A stretch of 64,000 nucleotides of DNA from Longispora fulva (GTDB lineage Bacteria > Actinomycetota > Actinomycetes > Mycobacteriales > Micromonosporaceae). The notes under the pieces are model-generated. The model did not search any database, was not told where the DNA came from, and was given only the letters and a program-made list of their open reading frames with translations. Below are positions 56,057-64,000 of the stretch, one piece after another (the stretch's first letter is position 1; every line of letters starts with the position of its first letter). Position numbers and translations under genes: made by a program. The stretch is taken from the NCBI RefSeq assembly GCF_015751905.1, contig NZ_JADOUF010000001.1:1178001-1242000 (forward strand), read 5' to 3'.

Positions 56057-59000
56057 TCAGGACGCCGAAGGGCCGATTCCGGGGTACTCACTCAGCGCCG
56101 CGGCCTCCGGGGTCGCCCCCGCCCCGGCCAGGATCGCGTACGCCTCCCGCCAGCACTCCGCCGCCGCCTCCGCCCCGTCGGCGCCCGCCCGGGCGTGTCC
56201 GAGGACGACCAGCGCCCGGGCGTGCCCGAGCCGGTAACCCGCCGCCCGGTGCGCCTCGGCGGCCCGTCCGGCGTGCCCGACGGCCTCGGCGTGCCGGCCC
56301 AGGCGGACGAGGGCCGCGGCGAGCGCGACCCCGGCCCGGGCGGCCAGCTCGCCGCCCTCCTCGCCGGTGACCAGCACCAGGGCCCGGCGGGCGTCCTCGC
56401 GGGCCTGCTCGGCGTGGCCCCGGGCCAGGTGCACGGAGCTCTGCCCGACGAGCGCCGCGCCCTCGGCCGGCCGGTGGCCGTTCTGCCGTGCGAGGCGCAA
56501 CGCGGTGGCGTACCCGTCGGCGGCCTCGTCGAGCCGGCGGCACCGCAGCGCGACTGCGGCGACGGTGTTGTGCACGTACGCGGCGATGCCCTGCTGCGGG
56601 ACGTGCGGGGTGAGTTCCAGGGCGGCCCGCGCGTACTCCGTCGCCCGGTCGGTGTCGCCCAGGTCCAGGTAGGCCATTGCCGCGCTGTCCAGCACCGCCC
56701 ACTCGGCCGTCCGGTCGCCGATCTCGCGGGCCAGGTCGAGGGCCGCCGTGAGGTGCTCCACGGCGGCGGACAGCCGGCCGAGCGCGTGGCAGGTCATGCC
56801 GAGCCGGTTGCGGGCGTGCGCCACCCCGGGGCGCAGCCCGGCCCGGTGGAACAGGTCGACGGCGCGGCGCTGGTACTCGACGGCGAGCTCCGGCCGGCCG
56901 AGTTCCATGTGGGCCAGGCCCAGCTCGGTGAGGCTCGCGGCCTGGCCCGACAGCCGGCCGACCGACTCGTGCAGGGCCAGTGCCCGCTGGTACAGGTCGA
57001 TCGCCGCCGGCCAGGCGCCCCGCAGCGCGTGGCTGGCCCCGAGGCTGGTCAGCGCCGTGGCGGCCAGGTCCGGCCAGTCGGCCTTGTCGGCCAGCTCCAC
57101 GGCGGCGGAGAGGTGGTGCTCGGACTCGTCGCGCCGGCCGACGCAGCTGTGCGCCGCGGCGAGGCTCAGGTGCGCCGAGGCCTGGGCCCGCAGGTCGCCG
57201 GTGCTGTTCGCGGCGGCCAGGCCGGCGTCGGCGACCGTGAACCAGTCCAGCGGGTGCGGCCGGGTGGAGAACCAGCCGCGCAGGGCGTCGGCCAGCAGGG
57301 CCGCGTCGGCGTGCGCGCCCCGGTCGGCGGCGTCGGTGACCATCGCGACCAGGTTGGCCAGCTCGGCCTCCAACCAGGCGCCGGCCTCCTCCCGGTCGGC
57401 GGGCGCGGACCCCGGCGGCCAGGCCGGGACGCCCGCGGCGGGCTCGTAGGGCAGTCGGACCTTGTTCGGGTACAGCAACCGGGCCGCCGCGTCCGCCGTG
57501 CCCAGGTAGTGCCGGGTGAGCCGGTCCAGGGCGGCGGCCCGCTCGGCGGGGGAGTCCTCGCCCTCGGCGCGCTCCACGGCGTACAGCCGCAACAGGTCAT
57601 GGCACCCGAAACGCTCCCCGCCGACGCTCATCAGATGCGCCGCCGCGAGCTGGTCGAGCAACCGGCCGGCCTCCCCGACCCCGACCCCCGCGACAGCGGC
57701 GGCCGAGGCGACGCTGATGTCGGTACCCGGGGCCAGGCCGATCAGCCGGAACAGCCGCCGGGCGTCCGGCCCGAGCCGCGCGTACGACAGGTCGAACGTC
57801 GCCCGTGCCGCGGCCTGTCCGTCCCCGCTGATCTCCAGCGCGTCGAGCCGGCCGCCGGACAGCTCGGCGACGTACCCGGCCAGGGTCCGTTCCGGGTGGT
57901 CGGCGAGCACGGCGGCGGCGACCCGCAGCGCGAGCGGCAGCGCCCCGCACAGCCGGACCAGCGCGTCGGTCTCGGCCGGCTCGGCGGCGAGCCGGTCCGC
58001 GCCGAGCACCCGGGCGAGCAGGGCGCGTGCCTCTGCGGGGGTGAGCGCGCCGAGGGTCAGCCGGTGCGCGCCGTCCACGGCGACCAGCCCCGACAGCCGG
58101 TCCCGGCTCGTGACCAGGGTCAGGCCGTCCGCTCCGCCCGGCAGCAGGGGGCGGACCTGTTCGGCGCTGGCGGCGTTGTCGAGGAGGACGAGGACCCGGC
58201 GGCCGGCCAGCAGCGACCGGTACAGGCTGGCGGCCTCGTCCAGGTCGGTCGGCACCCGCTCGGCGGGCACCCCGAGCGCGCGGAGGAAGCCTGCCAGGGC
58301 CTCGGCGGGCCGGAGCGGGCGGGCCGGGGGCGGGGCGTGGCCGCGCAGGTCGACGTGGAGCTGGCCGTCGGGGAAACGGTCGGCGGCGCGCTGGGCCCAG
58401 TACACGGAAAGGGTGGTTTTGCCGACCCCGCCGCCGCCGACGATGGCGGCGACCGTGACATCGCGGGGGAGCGCGTCGAGGGTGGCCAGGTGCTCGTCGC
58501 GGCCCGTGAACGCCGAGGCGGACGCGGGCAACTGCCGGGGCCGGGGCGCGCCCGGGGGTGCCGGCACGTCCAGGTCGGGGTCGGTGGCCAGGATACGGGC
58601 GTGCAGCCTGCGTAGGTCGGCCCCCGGCTCGACCCCGAACTCCGCGGTGATCAGCCGGTAGAACTCCCGGTAGGCGGCCAGGGCCTCGGTCTGGCGGCCC
58701 GAGCGGTACAGGGCGAGCATCAGCAGGTTCCACAGCCGTTCGCGCTGCGGGTGCCGGCGGGTGAGGATCCGCAGCTCGGCGGCCGCCTCGTCGTGCCGGC
58801 CGAGGCCTAGCTGGGCGGCCATCGCGTCCTCGGCGGCGACCTGGCGCAGGTCGGCCCACCGACCGGCCTCCGGCCAGGCCAGGTCCGGCAGGTCCTCCAG
58901 GACGTCGCCGCGCCACAGGTCCAGCGCGGCGGTCAGGTGCGCGGCGGCCTCGGCGTGCCCGCCCCGGTCGAGGGCCTCGCGGCCCCGGGCGTGCAGGGCC

Positions 59001-59302
59001 GTGAACGTGTGCGTGTCGAGCTCGGCGTCGTCGACCCGCAGCAGGTAGCCGCCGTTGCGGTGCGGCAGCCGGTCGCGGCCGAGGAGCCGGCGCAGGTCGG
59101 ACACGTAGGACTGTAGGTTGGCCGTCGCGGAGTCGGGCGGGTCACCGGCCCACAGCTCGTCCACGAGCCGCGCGGCCGACACCGGCTGGTTGGGCCGGGT
59201 GAGCAGGATCGCGAGGAGGAGGCGTTGCCGGCGGCGCGCCGGTCGGCGCACCGTGCCGTCGTCCGCCCGGATCTCCAGCGGACCCAGGATGCGAAACTCC
59301 AC
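56057..59302 (-). CDS. AfsR/SARP family regulator: OmpR-like DNA-binding, BTAD, NB-ARC ATPase and TPR array
   Basis: A 1081-residue regulator. The OmpR-like winged helix (about 1-95; FRILGPLEIRADDGTVRRPA, LVDELWAGDPPDSATANLQS), BTAD (about 100-250; HTFTALHARGREALDRGGHA), then NB-ARC with Walker A VGGGGVGKTTLSVYWAQRAA, Walker B VLVLLDNAA and VTSRDRLSGL, a winged domain (LPLALRVAAAVLADHPERTL), and an array of TPR repeats (about 660-1060). Start is the GTG at 59302 with AGGGG upstream. AfsR proteins integrate signals to activate secondary metabolism or development. It lies in the same orientation as, but separated from, a shorter relative at 60693. Confidence 0.9.
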   Translation of the reverse strand: MEFRILGPLEIRADDGTVRRPARRRQRLLLAILLTRPNQPVSAARLVDELWAGDPPDSATANLQSYVSDLRRLLGRDRLPHRNGGYLLRVDDAELDTHTFTALHARGREALDRGGHAEAAAHLTAALDLWRGDVLEDLPDLAWPEAGRWADLRQVAAEDAMAAQLGLGRHDEAAAELRILTRRHPQRERLWNLLMLALYRSGRQTEALAAYREFYRLITAEFGVEPGADLRRLHARILATDPDLDVPAPPGAPRPRQLPASASAFTGRDEHLATLDALPRDVTVAAIVGGGGVGKTTLSVYWAQRAADRFPDGQLHVDLRGHAPPPARPLRPAEALAGFLRALGVPAERVPTDLDEAASLYRSLLAGRRVLVLLDNAASAEQVRPLLPGGADGLTLVTSRDRLSGLVAVDGAHRLTLGALTPAEARALLARVLGADRLAAEPAETDALVRLCGALPLALRVAAAVLADHPERTLAGYVAELSGGRLDALEISGDGQAAARATFDLSYARLGPDARRLFRLIGLAPGTDISVASAAAVAGVGVGEAGRLLDQLAAAHLMSVGGERFGCHDLLRLYAVERAEGEDSPAERAAALDRLTRHYLGTADAAARLLYPNKVRLPYEPAAGVPAWPPGSAPADREEAGAWLEAELANLVAMVTDAADRGAHADAALLADALRGWFSTRPHPLDWFTVADAGLAAANSTGDLRAQASAHLSLAAAHSCVGRRDESEHHLSAAVELADKADWPDLAATALTSLGASHALRGAWPAAIDLYQRALALHESVGRLSGQAASLTELGLAHMELGRPELAVEYQRRAVDLFHRAGLRPGVAHARNRLGMTCHALGRLSAAVEHLTAALDLAREIGDRTAEWAVLDSAAMAYLDLGDTDRATEYARAALELTPHVPQQGIAAYVHNTVAAVALRCRRLDEAADGYATALRLARQNGHRPAEGAALVGQSSVHLARGHAEQAREDARRALVLVTGEEGGELAARAGVALAAALVRLGRHAEAVGHAGRAAEAHRAAGYRLGHARALVVLGHARAGADGAEAAAECWREAYAILAGAGATPEAAALSEYPGIGPSAS

Positions 59303-59405
59303 CGGGATCCCCTCGTCTCGCCCAAGCCCACACAATACGCACAGTGACCGGAATCTGAAAAGGGACCGTCGCCGGGCGGGGGCGCCCGGCGACGGCACGG
59401 CGGAC

Positions 59406-59735
59406 CTAGCAGTACGGGAGCGTCTCCCAGCCGATGGCCCTGATCAGGTTCCCGCTCACCCAGCCCTCGACGCCCGTGGTGGTGTCGGTGATCCGCACCC
59501 AGTAGCCACCGGTGGTGCTGGGTCGGCAGTGCGCGCGCACGGCGTGGGCGGCGTAGCACAGCCCGAGGACGGCGCCGGTCTCGGGCGCGAGGCGGATCCG
59601 GGTGCCGTCGACGCAGGTGGCGGTGATGGACTGGATGGTCGGCTCGGCGGGTTCCGCGCCGGCCGGTGAGGCCAGGGCGACCGCGGACGACACGATCATG
59701 AGAGCCGTGAGTGTACTGGCGAGGTGACGTTGCAT
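59406..59735 (-). CDS. Small secreted SH3-like domain protein
   Basis: A 109-residue protein with Sec signal (STLTALMIVSSAVALASPAG) and a Cys-containing SH3-like beta domain: TATCVDGTRIRLAPETGAVL, LCYAAHAVRAHC, YWVRITDTTTGVEGWVSGNL. Six Cys probably form disulfides. SH3-like modules of this type bind cell wall; the function is unknown. AAAGGA precedes the ATG by about 8 bases. Confidence 0.75.
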   Translation of the reverse strand: MQRHLASTLTALMIVSSAVALASPAGAEPAEPTIQSITATCVDGTRIRLAPETGAVLGLCYAAHAVRAHCRPSTTGGYWVRITDTTTGVEGWVSGNLIRAIGWETLPYC

Positions 59736-59838
59736 GGGTCCGTCCTTTCGTCAGGTCCTGCGAGACCGCGCTCGGTCTCCTGACGCCACCCTGACATTTT
59801 GTGTGATCCCGGTCTTGGAAAACCCGCCTTCCGTGCGG

Positions 59839-60537
59839 TCAGCGGTACTCCGGGTTCGGGAAGTCGAACCGGGCCCCGGCGTCCCAGGCCGAGCGCTGGT
59901 TGCCGTGTGCGGGGAAGCCTCCGGCGTCCTTGAGCATCCGCGCCAGGTGCAGCAGGTTCCACGTCATGAACGTCGTGTTCCGGTTCGTGAAGTCGTTCTG
60001 CGGGCCGCCGGAGCCGGGGTCCAGATAGGACGGTCCGGGGCCGGCCTCGCCGATCCAGCCCGCGTCGGCCTGCGGGGGGACGCTGTAGCCCAGGTGCTGC
60101 AGGCTGTAGAGCACGTTCATCGCGCAGTGCTTGACCCCGTCCTCGTTGCCGGTGATCAGGCAGCCGCCGACCCGGCCGTAGTAGGCGTACTGGCCGGCGT
60201 CGTTGAGGAGGCTGGAGCACGCGTACAGCCGCTCGATCACCCGCTTGGTCACGGAACTGTTGTCGCCCAGCCAGATCGGGCCGGCGATCACGAGGATGTC
60301 GGCGGCCATCACCCGCTCGTACAGCGCCGGCCACTCGTCGGTCGCCCAGCCGTGCTCGGTCATGTCGGGCCAGACGCCGGTGGCGATGTCGTGATCCACG
60401 GCCCGGATCTCGGACACGGCCACGCCCTGGGCCTCCATGATCGAGCGGCTGATCGCGACCAGTCCGCCGGTGTGGCTCAGCTCGGGGGAACGCTTGAGCG
60501 TGCAGTTGATGAACAGGGCACTCAGGTCGTCATACAT
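59839..60537 (-). CDS. Flavodoxin-like NADPH-dependent FMN reductase
   Basis: A 232-residue flavin reductase of the flavodoxin fold: SALFINCTLKRSPELSHTGG (phosphate-binding loop), AADILVIAGPIWLGDNSSVT, GGCLITGNEDGVKHCAMNVL and GHGNQ-like C-terminal part (GFPAHGNQRSAWDAGARFDF). It reduces FMN or quinone-type compounds with NAD(P)H. ATG at 60537 is chosen for AGGA 8 bases upstream; ATG 60546 is possible. Confidence 0.8.
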   Translation of the reverse strand: MYDDLSALFINCTLKRSPELSHTGGLVAISRSIMEAQGVAVSEIRAVDHDIATGVWPDMTEHGWATDEWPALYERVMAADILVIAGPIWLGDNSSVTKRVIERLYACSSLLNDAGQYAYYGRVGGCLITGNEDGVKHCAMNVLYSLQHLGYSVPPQADAGWIGEAGPGPSYLDPGSGGPQNDFTNRNTTFMTWNLLHLARMLKDAGGFPAHGNQRSAWDAGARFDFPNPEYR

Positions 60538-60692
60538 GCCCCCCATCCTGGGGCACGCCGGACCCCGCGCGGGCCGGTTCCGGGCGGTCCGTCACCGTCC
60601 GGTAAGAACCCGGAAGATCACAATCCTTTTCCGGTTACGGTGGCGACCGACCCGGCGCGCGGCGGTCCGACGGGCGGGGAAGAGACCCGACG

Positions 60693-62003
60693 CTATGTCC
60701 CGGTGAGAGAGACGGCCACGGCGCCGTCCAGGGTCGCCAGCCGCCGTCGGCTCGTGACCAGGACCAACGACCCCGGGGTCCCCGGCACCAGTGGCCTGAC
60801 CTGGGCCGCGTCGGCCGCGTCGTCGAGCACCACCAGCACCCGCTGTCCGGCCAGCTCGGTCCGCCACAGCGCGGCCCGTTCGTCGACGTCGGCGGGGATC
60901 CGGTGCCCGGGCACCCCGACGGACCGCAACAGCGCGTGGAGTGCCGCGCCAGCGTGGAGCGCCGCGCCCGGGTCCGTCACCGGGGCGCTGCCGCGCAGGT
61001 CGCAGAAGATCTGGCCGTCGGGGAACCGGTCGGCCAGGGCGTGCGCGGCCCGTACGGCGAGGGCGGTCTTGCCCACCCCGGCCGGCCCGTCGATCGCCGC
61101 GATCACCACCGCCGAGGACGTGCGGTCGGCGAGCGCCACCAGCCGCGCGACCTCCGCGGCCCGCCCGGGGAGGTCGGGGACGTTGTGCGGCAACATGCGC
61201 GGCGGGCCGTCTCCGGCCGGGTCGGTGGCCGCCGGCGTCAGATCGGGATCGTCGCGCAGGAGCCGGGCCCGCAGTTCCGCGAGGGCCGGGCCGGGGTCCA
61301 GGCCGAGTTCGTCGGCGAGGAGGCGGCGGGCGCGGTCGTACCGGGCCAGGGCCTCCGCGCGCCGGCCGGACCGGTGCAGCGCCACGAGCAGCAGCGCCAG
61401 GGGCCGCTCCCGCAGCGGGTACTCCTCGGCGAGCGCCACCAGCGGCCCGAGCGCCTCCCGGTGCCGGCCGGCCAGCAGTTCCCGGTCGAGACGCTCCTCG
61501 AGGACGCCGATCCGTTCGTCGACCCAGCCGGAACGCAGCCGCTCCACGGGGCCGGTGTCCGGCAGGCCGGCCAGCGGCTCGCCCCGCCACAGGTCCAGCG
61601 CGGCGCGGAGCGGGGCCGTCCCGGAGCCGGCCGCCAGTGCGCGGAACGCGTGCAGGTCCACGGCCCCGGGTTCCAGGTCCAGCACGTACCCCCCTGGGCG
61701 GTGGGTGACGGCGAGCCCGGCGGGCCGCAGCACCACCCGGAGCCGGGACACGTAGGACTGGACGAGGCCGGCAGCGCGGTCCGGCGGCTGGCCGTCCCAG
61801 AGGGCCGCGACGAGCCGCTCGACGGGCACGGCCCGGCCGGCGTCGACGGCCAGCAGGGCGAGCACCACCCGCTGCATCGGCGGCCCCAACCGCAGCGACG
61901 CGCCGGCGTGCCACACCTCCACCGGTCCCAGCAGCCCGATCCTGATCCGACTCAGCTCTTCCCCCACCGGCGAAACGTACTGGCCGGCCCGAGCCGTGGC
62001 CAT
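60693..62003 (-). CDS. SARP/AfsR-type regulator, shortened: lacks winged, ARC-end and TPR parts
   Basis: A 436-residue protein. OmpR-like DNA-binding domain (about 20-105; RIGLLGPVEVWHAGASLRLG, LVAALWDGQPPDRAAGLVQS), BTAD (about 110-265), then an NB-ARC core with Walker A IDGPAGVGKTALAVRAAHAL, Walker B VLVVLDDAADAAQV and VTSRRRLATL, ending soon after at VSLTGT and TAG. The 1081-residue relative continues 600 residues beyond this point. Whether this is a natural short form or a decay product cannot be told from one sequence. AAGG lies 5 bases before the ATG. Confidence 0.8.
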   Translation of the reverse strand: MATARAGQYVSPVGEELSRIRIGLLGPVEVWHAGASLRLGPPMQRVVLALLAVDAGRAVPVERLVAALWDGQPPDRAAGLVQSYVSRLRVVLRPAGLAVTHRPGGYVLDLEPGAVDLHAFRALAAGSGTAPLRAALDLWRGEPLAGLPDTGPVERLRSGWVDERIGVLEERLDRELLAGRHREALGPLVALAEEYPLRERPLALLLVALHRSGRRAEALARYDRARRLLADELGLDPGPALAELRARLLRDDPDLTPAATDPAGDGPPRMLPHNVPDLPGRAAEVARLVALADRTSSAVVIAAIDGPAGVGKTALAVRAAHALADRFPDGQIFCDLRGSAPVTDPGAALHAGAALHALLRSVGVPGHRIPADVDERAALWRTELAGQRVLVVLDDAADAAQVRPLVPGTPGSLVLVTSRRRLATLDGAVAVSLTGT

Positions 62004-62200
62004 TGAGCCTTGTCACCGGCGCGACGGTTGACAGCGGGCGTACAGCGTGCGTGCAGCGAGTTGATCTAGGTTTTCCCGTGGTGGTGCCAGGGCTGGGCCA
62101 TCCGTGCGCCGCTGGTCACCCCGTCGACTGGCGGCGCGGCGGGTCCGCCGGTCAGGCGGCGGACCCGGTGCCCCATTCACTGGTCGGGCCACCACATGAG

Positions 62201-62839
62201 TCAGGTCAGCACCTGGTCCAGGTGGGCGGCGTAGGCCTGGCCCAGGTCGGTCAGGCGGGACTCGCCCAGCGCGAGGGGAACGCCGTAGAACCCGGCGAGA
62301 AGTGCGGTCACGGCCGCGTCCACCGGCACCGCGAGCTCCCCGTGCGCCGCGGCCACCGCCAGGTGCCGGGCGAACAGCTCGGCCTGCGGCGTGATCTCGA
62401 CGTCGAGGGCCGCCGGGGTGCCGAACACCAGCAGCCGCTCGGCCGCCCCGACGTCCAGCACCGCGCACACGCCGCCGCCACGGGCGACCTCCGCGGTGAT
62501 CTCGAACCACATCCGGGGCCCGGCGAGCACGGACGCCGCCGTGGCGTCGAAGAACCGGCGCAGGAACGCCGCGCCGTCGGGGGCCGACGCCGACGCGAGC
62601 ACCGTCTCGATCCGCCACAGGCAGATGTGGTACGCCAGCAGCTCCGTCTTCGACCCGAAGTGCGCGAAGAACGTGGGCTCGGAGATCTCCACTGCGGCGG
62701 CCAGCTCCCGCACCGTGATGTCCGTGAACGGGGTCCGCTCGATCCGCTCCCGCAACGCCGTCCACAGCCCGACCCGGGTCCGGGCGCGCTTGCGTTCCCG
62801 CAATGGCAGAGCCGCCAACGCCGCCGGTTCGGCGGTCAC
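62201..62839 (-). CDS. TetR family transcriptional regulator
   Basis: A 212-residue regulator. N-terminal HTH: VGLWTALRERIERTPFTDIT, VRELAAAVEISEPTFFAHFG, then a helical ligand domain. The GTG start overlaps the TGA stop of the DJ-1 family gene (GTGA, 62836-62839), so it is co-translated as the second gene of the operon driven by the leaderless promoter at 63508. It probably represses its own operon in response to a reactive compound. Confidence 0.85.
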   Translation of the reverse strand: MTAEPAALAALPLRERKRARTRVGLWTALRERIERTPFTDITVRELAAAVEISEPTFFAHFGSKTELLAYHICLWRIETVLASASAPDGAAFLRRFFDATAASVLAGPRMWFEITAEVARGGGVCAVLDVGAAERLLVFGTPAALDVEITPQAELFARHLAVAAAHGELAVPVDAAVTALLAGFYGVPLALGESRLTDLGQAYAAHLDQVLT

Positions 62840-63501
62840 CGGACCCCGGCCAGCACCTCGACCAGCGCGGCGGCCGTGGCGGCCGACGACTGCGGGTTCT
62901 GCCCGGTGACCAGGCGGCCGTCGCGCCGGACGTGCTCGGTGAACGGCGCGCCCACCTCGACGTCGGCGCCCAGGTCCGCGAGCCTGCGCTGCAACCAGAA
63001 GGGGATCACGGCGTCGGCGCCGACCATGCTCTCCTCCGCGTCGCTGAACCCGGTGACCCGTCGGTCGCGCACCAGCGGGGTGCCGTCTCCGGCGGTCGCG
63101 CCGAGCAGGCCGGCGACCCCGTGGCACACGGCGCCGACCGCGCCGGTGGCGTGCACGGCCGTGACGATCCGGGCCAGGTGGGGGTCCTGCGGGAAGTCCC
63201 ACATCGTGCCGTGTCCGCCGACCAGGAACACCCCGGCGTAGCGGGCCGGGTCGACGGTGTCCAGGGCGGCGGTGGTCGCGAGCAGCTCGTCGAGGTCGGG
63301 CACGGCGGCCGTGTCGTACGTGGCGCTGCCCGGGTCGAGCGGCGGCCGGCCGCCCAGCACGGAGGCGAGCTCGACGTCGTGGCCGGCCGTGCGGAACGCG
63401 TGCAGGGGGGCGACGAGTTCCTCGAGCCAGAACCCGGTCGGCATGCCGCTGTCGCCGAGGGCGTCGTGGGAGGTGAGAACCATCAGGATGCGCTGTGTCA
63501 T
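62836..63501 (-). CDS. DJ-1/PfpI family protein (class I glutamine amidotransferase-like)
   Basis: A 221-residue protein: RILMVLTSHDALGDSGMPTG, GVFLVGGHGTMWDFPQ, nucleophile elbow VGAVCHGVAGLL with the reactive Cys in CHG, and GQNPQSSAATAAALVEVLAG. This matches the group of DJ-1-like proteins with glyoxalase III-like or deglycase-like activity suggested in the literature. The ATG at 63501 is at the predicted transcription start. It is the first gene of an operon with the TetR regulator, which fits a detoxification unit for reactive carbonyls. Confidence 0.85.
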   Translation of the reverse strand: MTQRILMVLTSHDALGDSGMPTGFWLEELVAPLHAFRTAGHDVELASVLGGRPPLDPGSATYDTAAVPDLDELLATTAALDTVDPARYAGVFLVGGHGTMWDFPQDPHLARIVTAVHATGAVGAVCHGVAGLLGATAGDGTPLVRDRRVTGFSDAEESMVGADAVIPFWLQRRLADLGADVEVGAPFTEHVRRDGRLVTGQNPQSSAATAAALVEVLAGVR

Positions 63502-63507
63502 GCCCCG

Positions 63508-63536
63508 AGCGTACACAAAAATTTTAGTAGACTCAA
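63508..63536 (-). promoter_or_regulatory. Leaderless promoter of the DJ-1/TetR operon
   Basis: On the minus strand, TTGAGT (63531-63536), 17-base spacer, TACGCT (63508-63513). The ATG is at 63501, 6 bases after the -10. The spacer is a very AT-rich stretch (CTACTAAAATTTTTGTG), which is unusual here and may contain the TetR operator. Confidence 0.7.
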
Positions 63537-63568
63537 ATTTCTTGGCTGACCCTCTTGTCGTCTGGTGC

Positions 63569-64000
63569 TCAGGAGGACGACCGGACGCGGGCGTGCAGGT
63601 GCATGTCGTGCCGGCCGTCGGCGTGGACGGCGGCGCTGCGTTGGGTGCCCTCCAGCACGTAGCCGGCCTTGGTCGCGACCCGGCAGGACGCCTCGTTGCG
63701 GGTCGAGTGGTCCAGCGCCAGGCGGTGGAAACCGATCCGGTCCATCGCCCAGGTGCTCACGGCGGTGAGCGCCCGGGTGGCCACACCGGCGCCGCGGGCG
63801 GCCGGGACCACCCAGTACGCGCAGCCGGCGTTGCCGTCGTCGAGGTTGATGCCGCGCATGGCGAGCCGGCCGAGCACCTCCCCGCCGTCGCGGGTCACGG
63901 CCCAGTGCGCGGCCTTCTCCAGCGCCCAGTCGCGGCGGTAGCCGTCGAACCACTCGCGGACGTGGTCCTCGGTCGCCGGATGGTGGGTGTGCCAGCGCTG
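63569..64000 (-). CDS. GNAT family acetyltransferase (partial, start outside window)
   Basis: The last 143 residues of a RimJ/RimL-like N-acetyltransferase. The acetyl-CoA-binding motif is GCAYWVVPAARGAGVATRAL, followed by FHRLALDHSTRNEASCRVAT and KAGYVLEGTQRSAAVHADGR, the typical end of the fold. The frame is open at the window edge (position 64000). Its substrate, protein N-terminus or small amine, is unknown. It is in the same direction as the DJ-1/TetR operon and ends 68 bases before it. Confidence 0.8.
   Translation of the reverse strand, partial: QRWHTHHPATEDHVREWFDGYRRDWALEKAAHWAVTRDGGEVLGRLAMRGINLDDGNAGCAYWVVPAARGAGVATRALTAVSTWAMDRIGFHRLALDHSTRNEASCRVATKAGYVLEGTQRSAAVHADGRHDMHLHARVRSSS

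Noticed and set aside
1-64000. tRNA, rRNA, CRISPR array, transposase, integrase or phage genes
   Set aside because: I looked for cloverleaf-like sequence, short regular repeats and DDE or tyrosine recombinase motifs and saw none; the 30-base tandem at 30122 has no spacers and is not a CRISPR.

Overview
The window is 64 kb of very GC-rich DNA with dense, closely packed genes. It has frequent GTG starts, many promoters sitting directly on start codons, and actinomycete families: SARP/AfsR regulators, ABATE/CGNR regulators, DUF3040, WhiB-era small proteins and Tat-exported phosphoesterases. It reads as a chromosomal segment of a filamentous or soil actinomycete. Micromonosporaceae would fit, but that is a guess, since no rRNA or other placement marker is present. 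I see no tRNA, rRNA, CRISPR array, insertion sequence, phage gene or integrase.

Layout. 0-6.3 kb: HxlR regulator divergent from a dehalogenase-like hydrolase, a chloramphenicol-phosphotransferase-like kinase, a Tat-exported PhoX phosphatase, a VOC protein, a TPR protein and an ArsR-type regulator. 6.4-12.6 kb: an eight-repeat secreted protein, a secreted beta-propeller protein and a CHASE-PAS sensor kinase. 12.6-17.5 kb: a two-HTH LuxR regulator overlapping a 46-residue secreted peptide gene, a LamG-like secreted protein and a Tat-exported phospholipase C. 17.7-25.3 kb: lipoprotein, voltage-gated-type ion channel with an odd filter, AraC regulator, FAD monooxygenase behind a leaderless promoter, PPOX protein, a VOC/CGNR divergent pair and a CorA variant. 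25.3-30.2 kb: mini membrane protein, KimA-like permease, and a secreted protein carrying a serine protease and a C39-like cysteine protease fold. 30.3-34.8 kb: TetR/FAD-monooxygenase pair with twin operators, and a catalytic-domain-only alanyl-tRNA synthetase preceded by an Ala/Ser-rich leader peptide and a hairpin over its ribosome binding site.

35-50 kb: LysR regulator, secreted serine protease, LuxR regulator, amidase, 55-residue Cys protein, M23 peptidase plus MgtC, a NarL-type two-component operon with a VOC gene, cupin, Pth2, thermolysin-type protease, CoA-binding protein and DUF3040. 50-64 kb: a membrane-anchored coiled coil fused to a maltose-type binding-protein fold, a cupin, a two-domain monooxygenase/SnoaL-like protein, a MerR/GyrI pair, a full-length AfsR regulator, a flavodoxin-like reductase, a shortened SARP regulator, a TetR/DJ-1 operon and a partial GNAT acetyltransferase.

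Three themes stand out. The first is exoenzymes: phosphatase, phospholipase, two serine-protease proteins, thermolysin-type protease and M23 peptidase. The second is small regulator-plus-detoxification pairs with readable operators: TetR/FAD monooxygenase, CGNR/VOC, MerR/GyrI and TetR/DJ-1. The third is small or rearranged proteins that may be new: the LuxR-linked peptide, the truncated AlaRS with leader, the anchored binding protein and the two-protease fusion. Protein family calls come from reading motifs by eye; no database search was possible.
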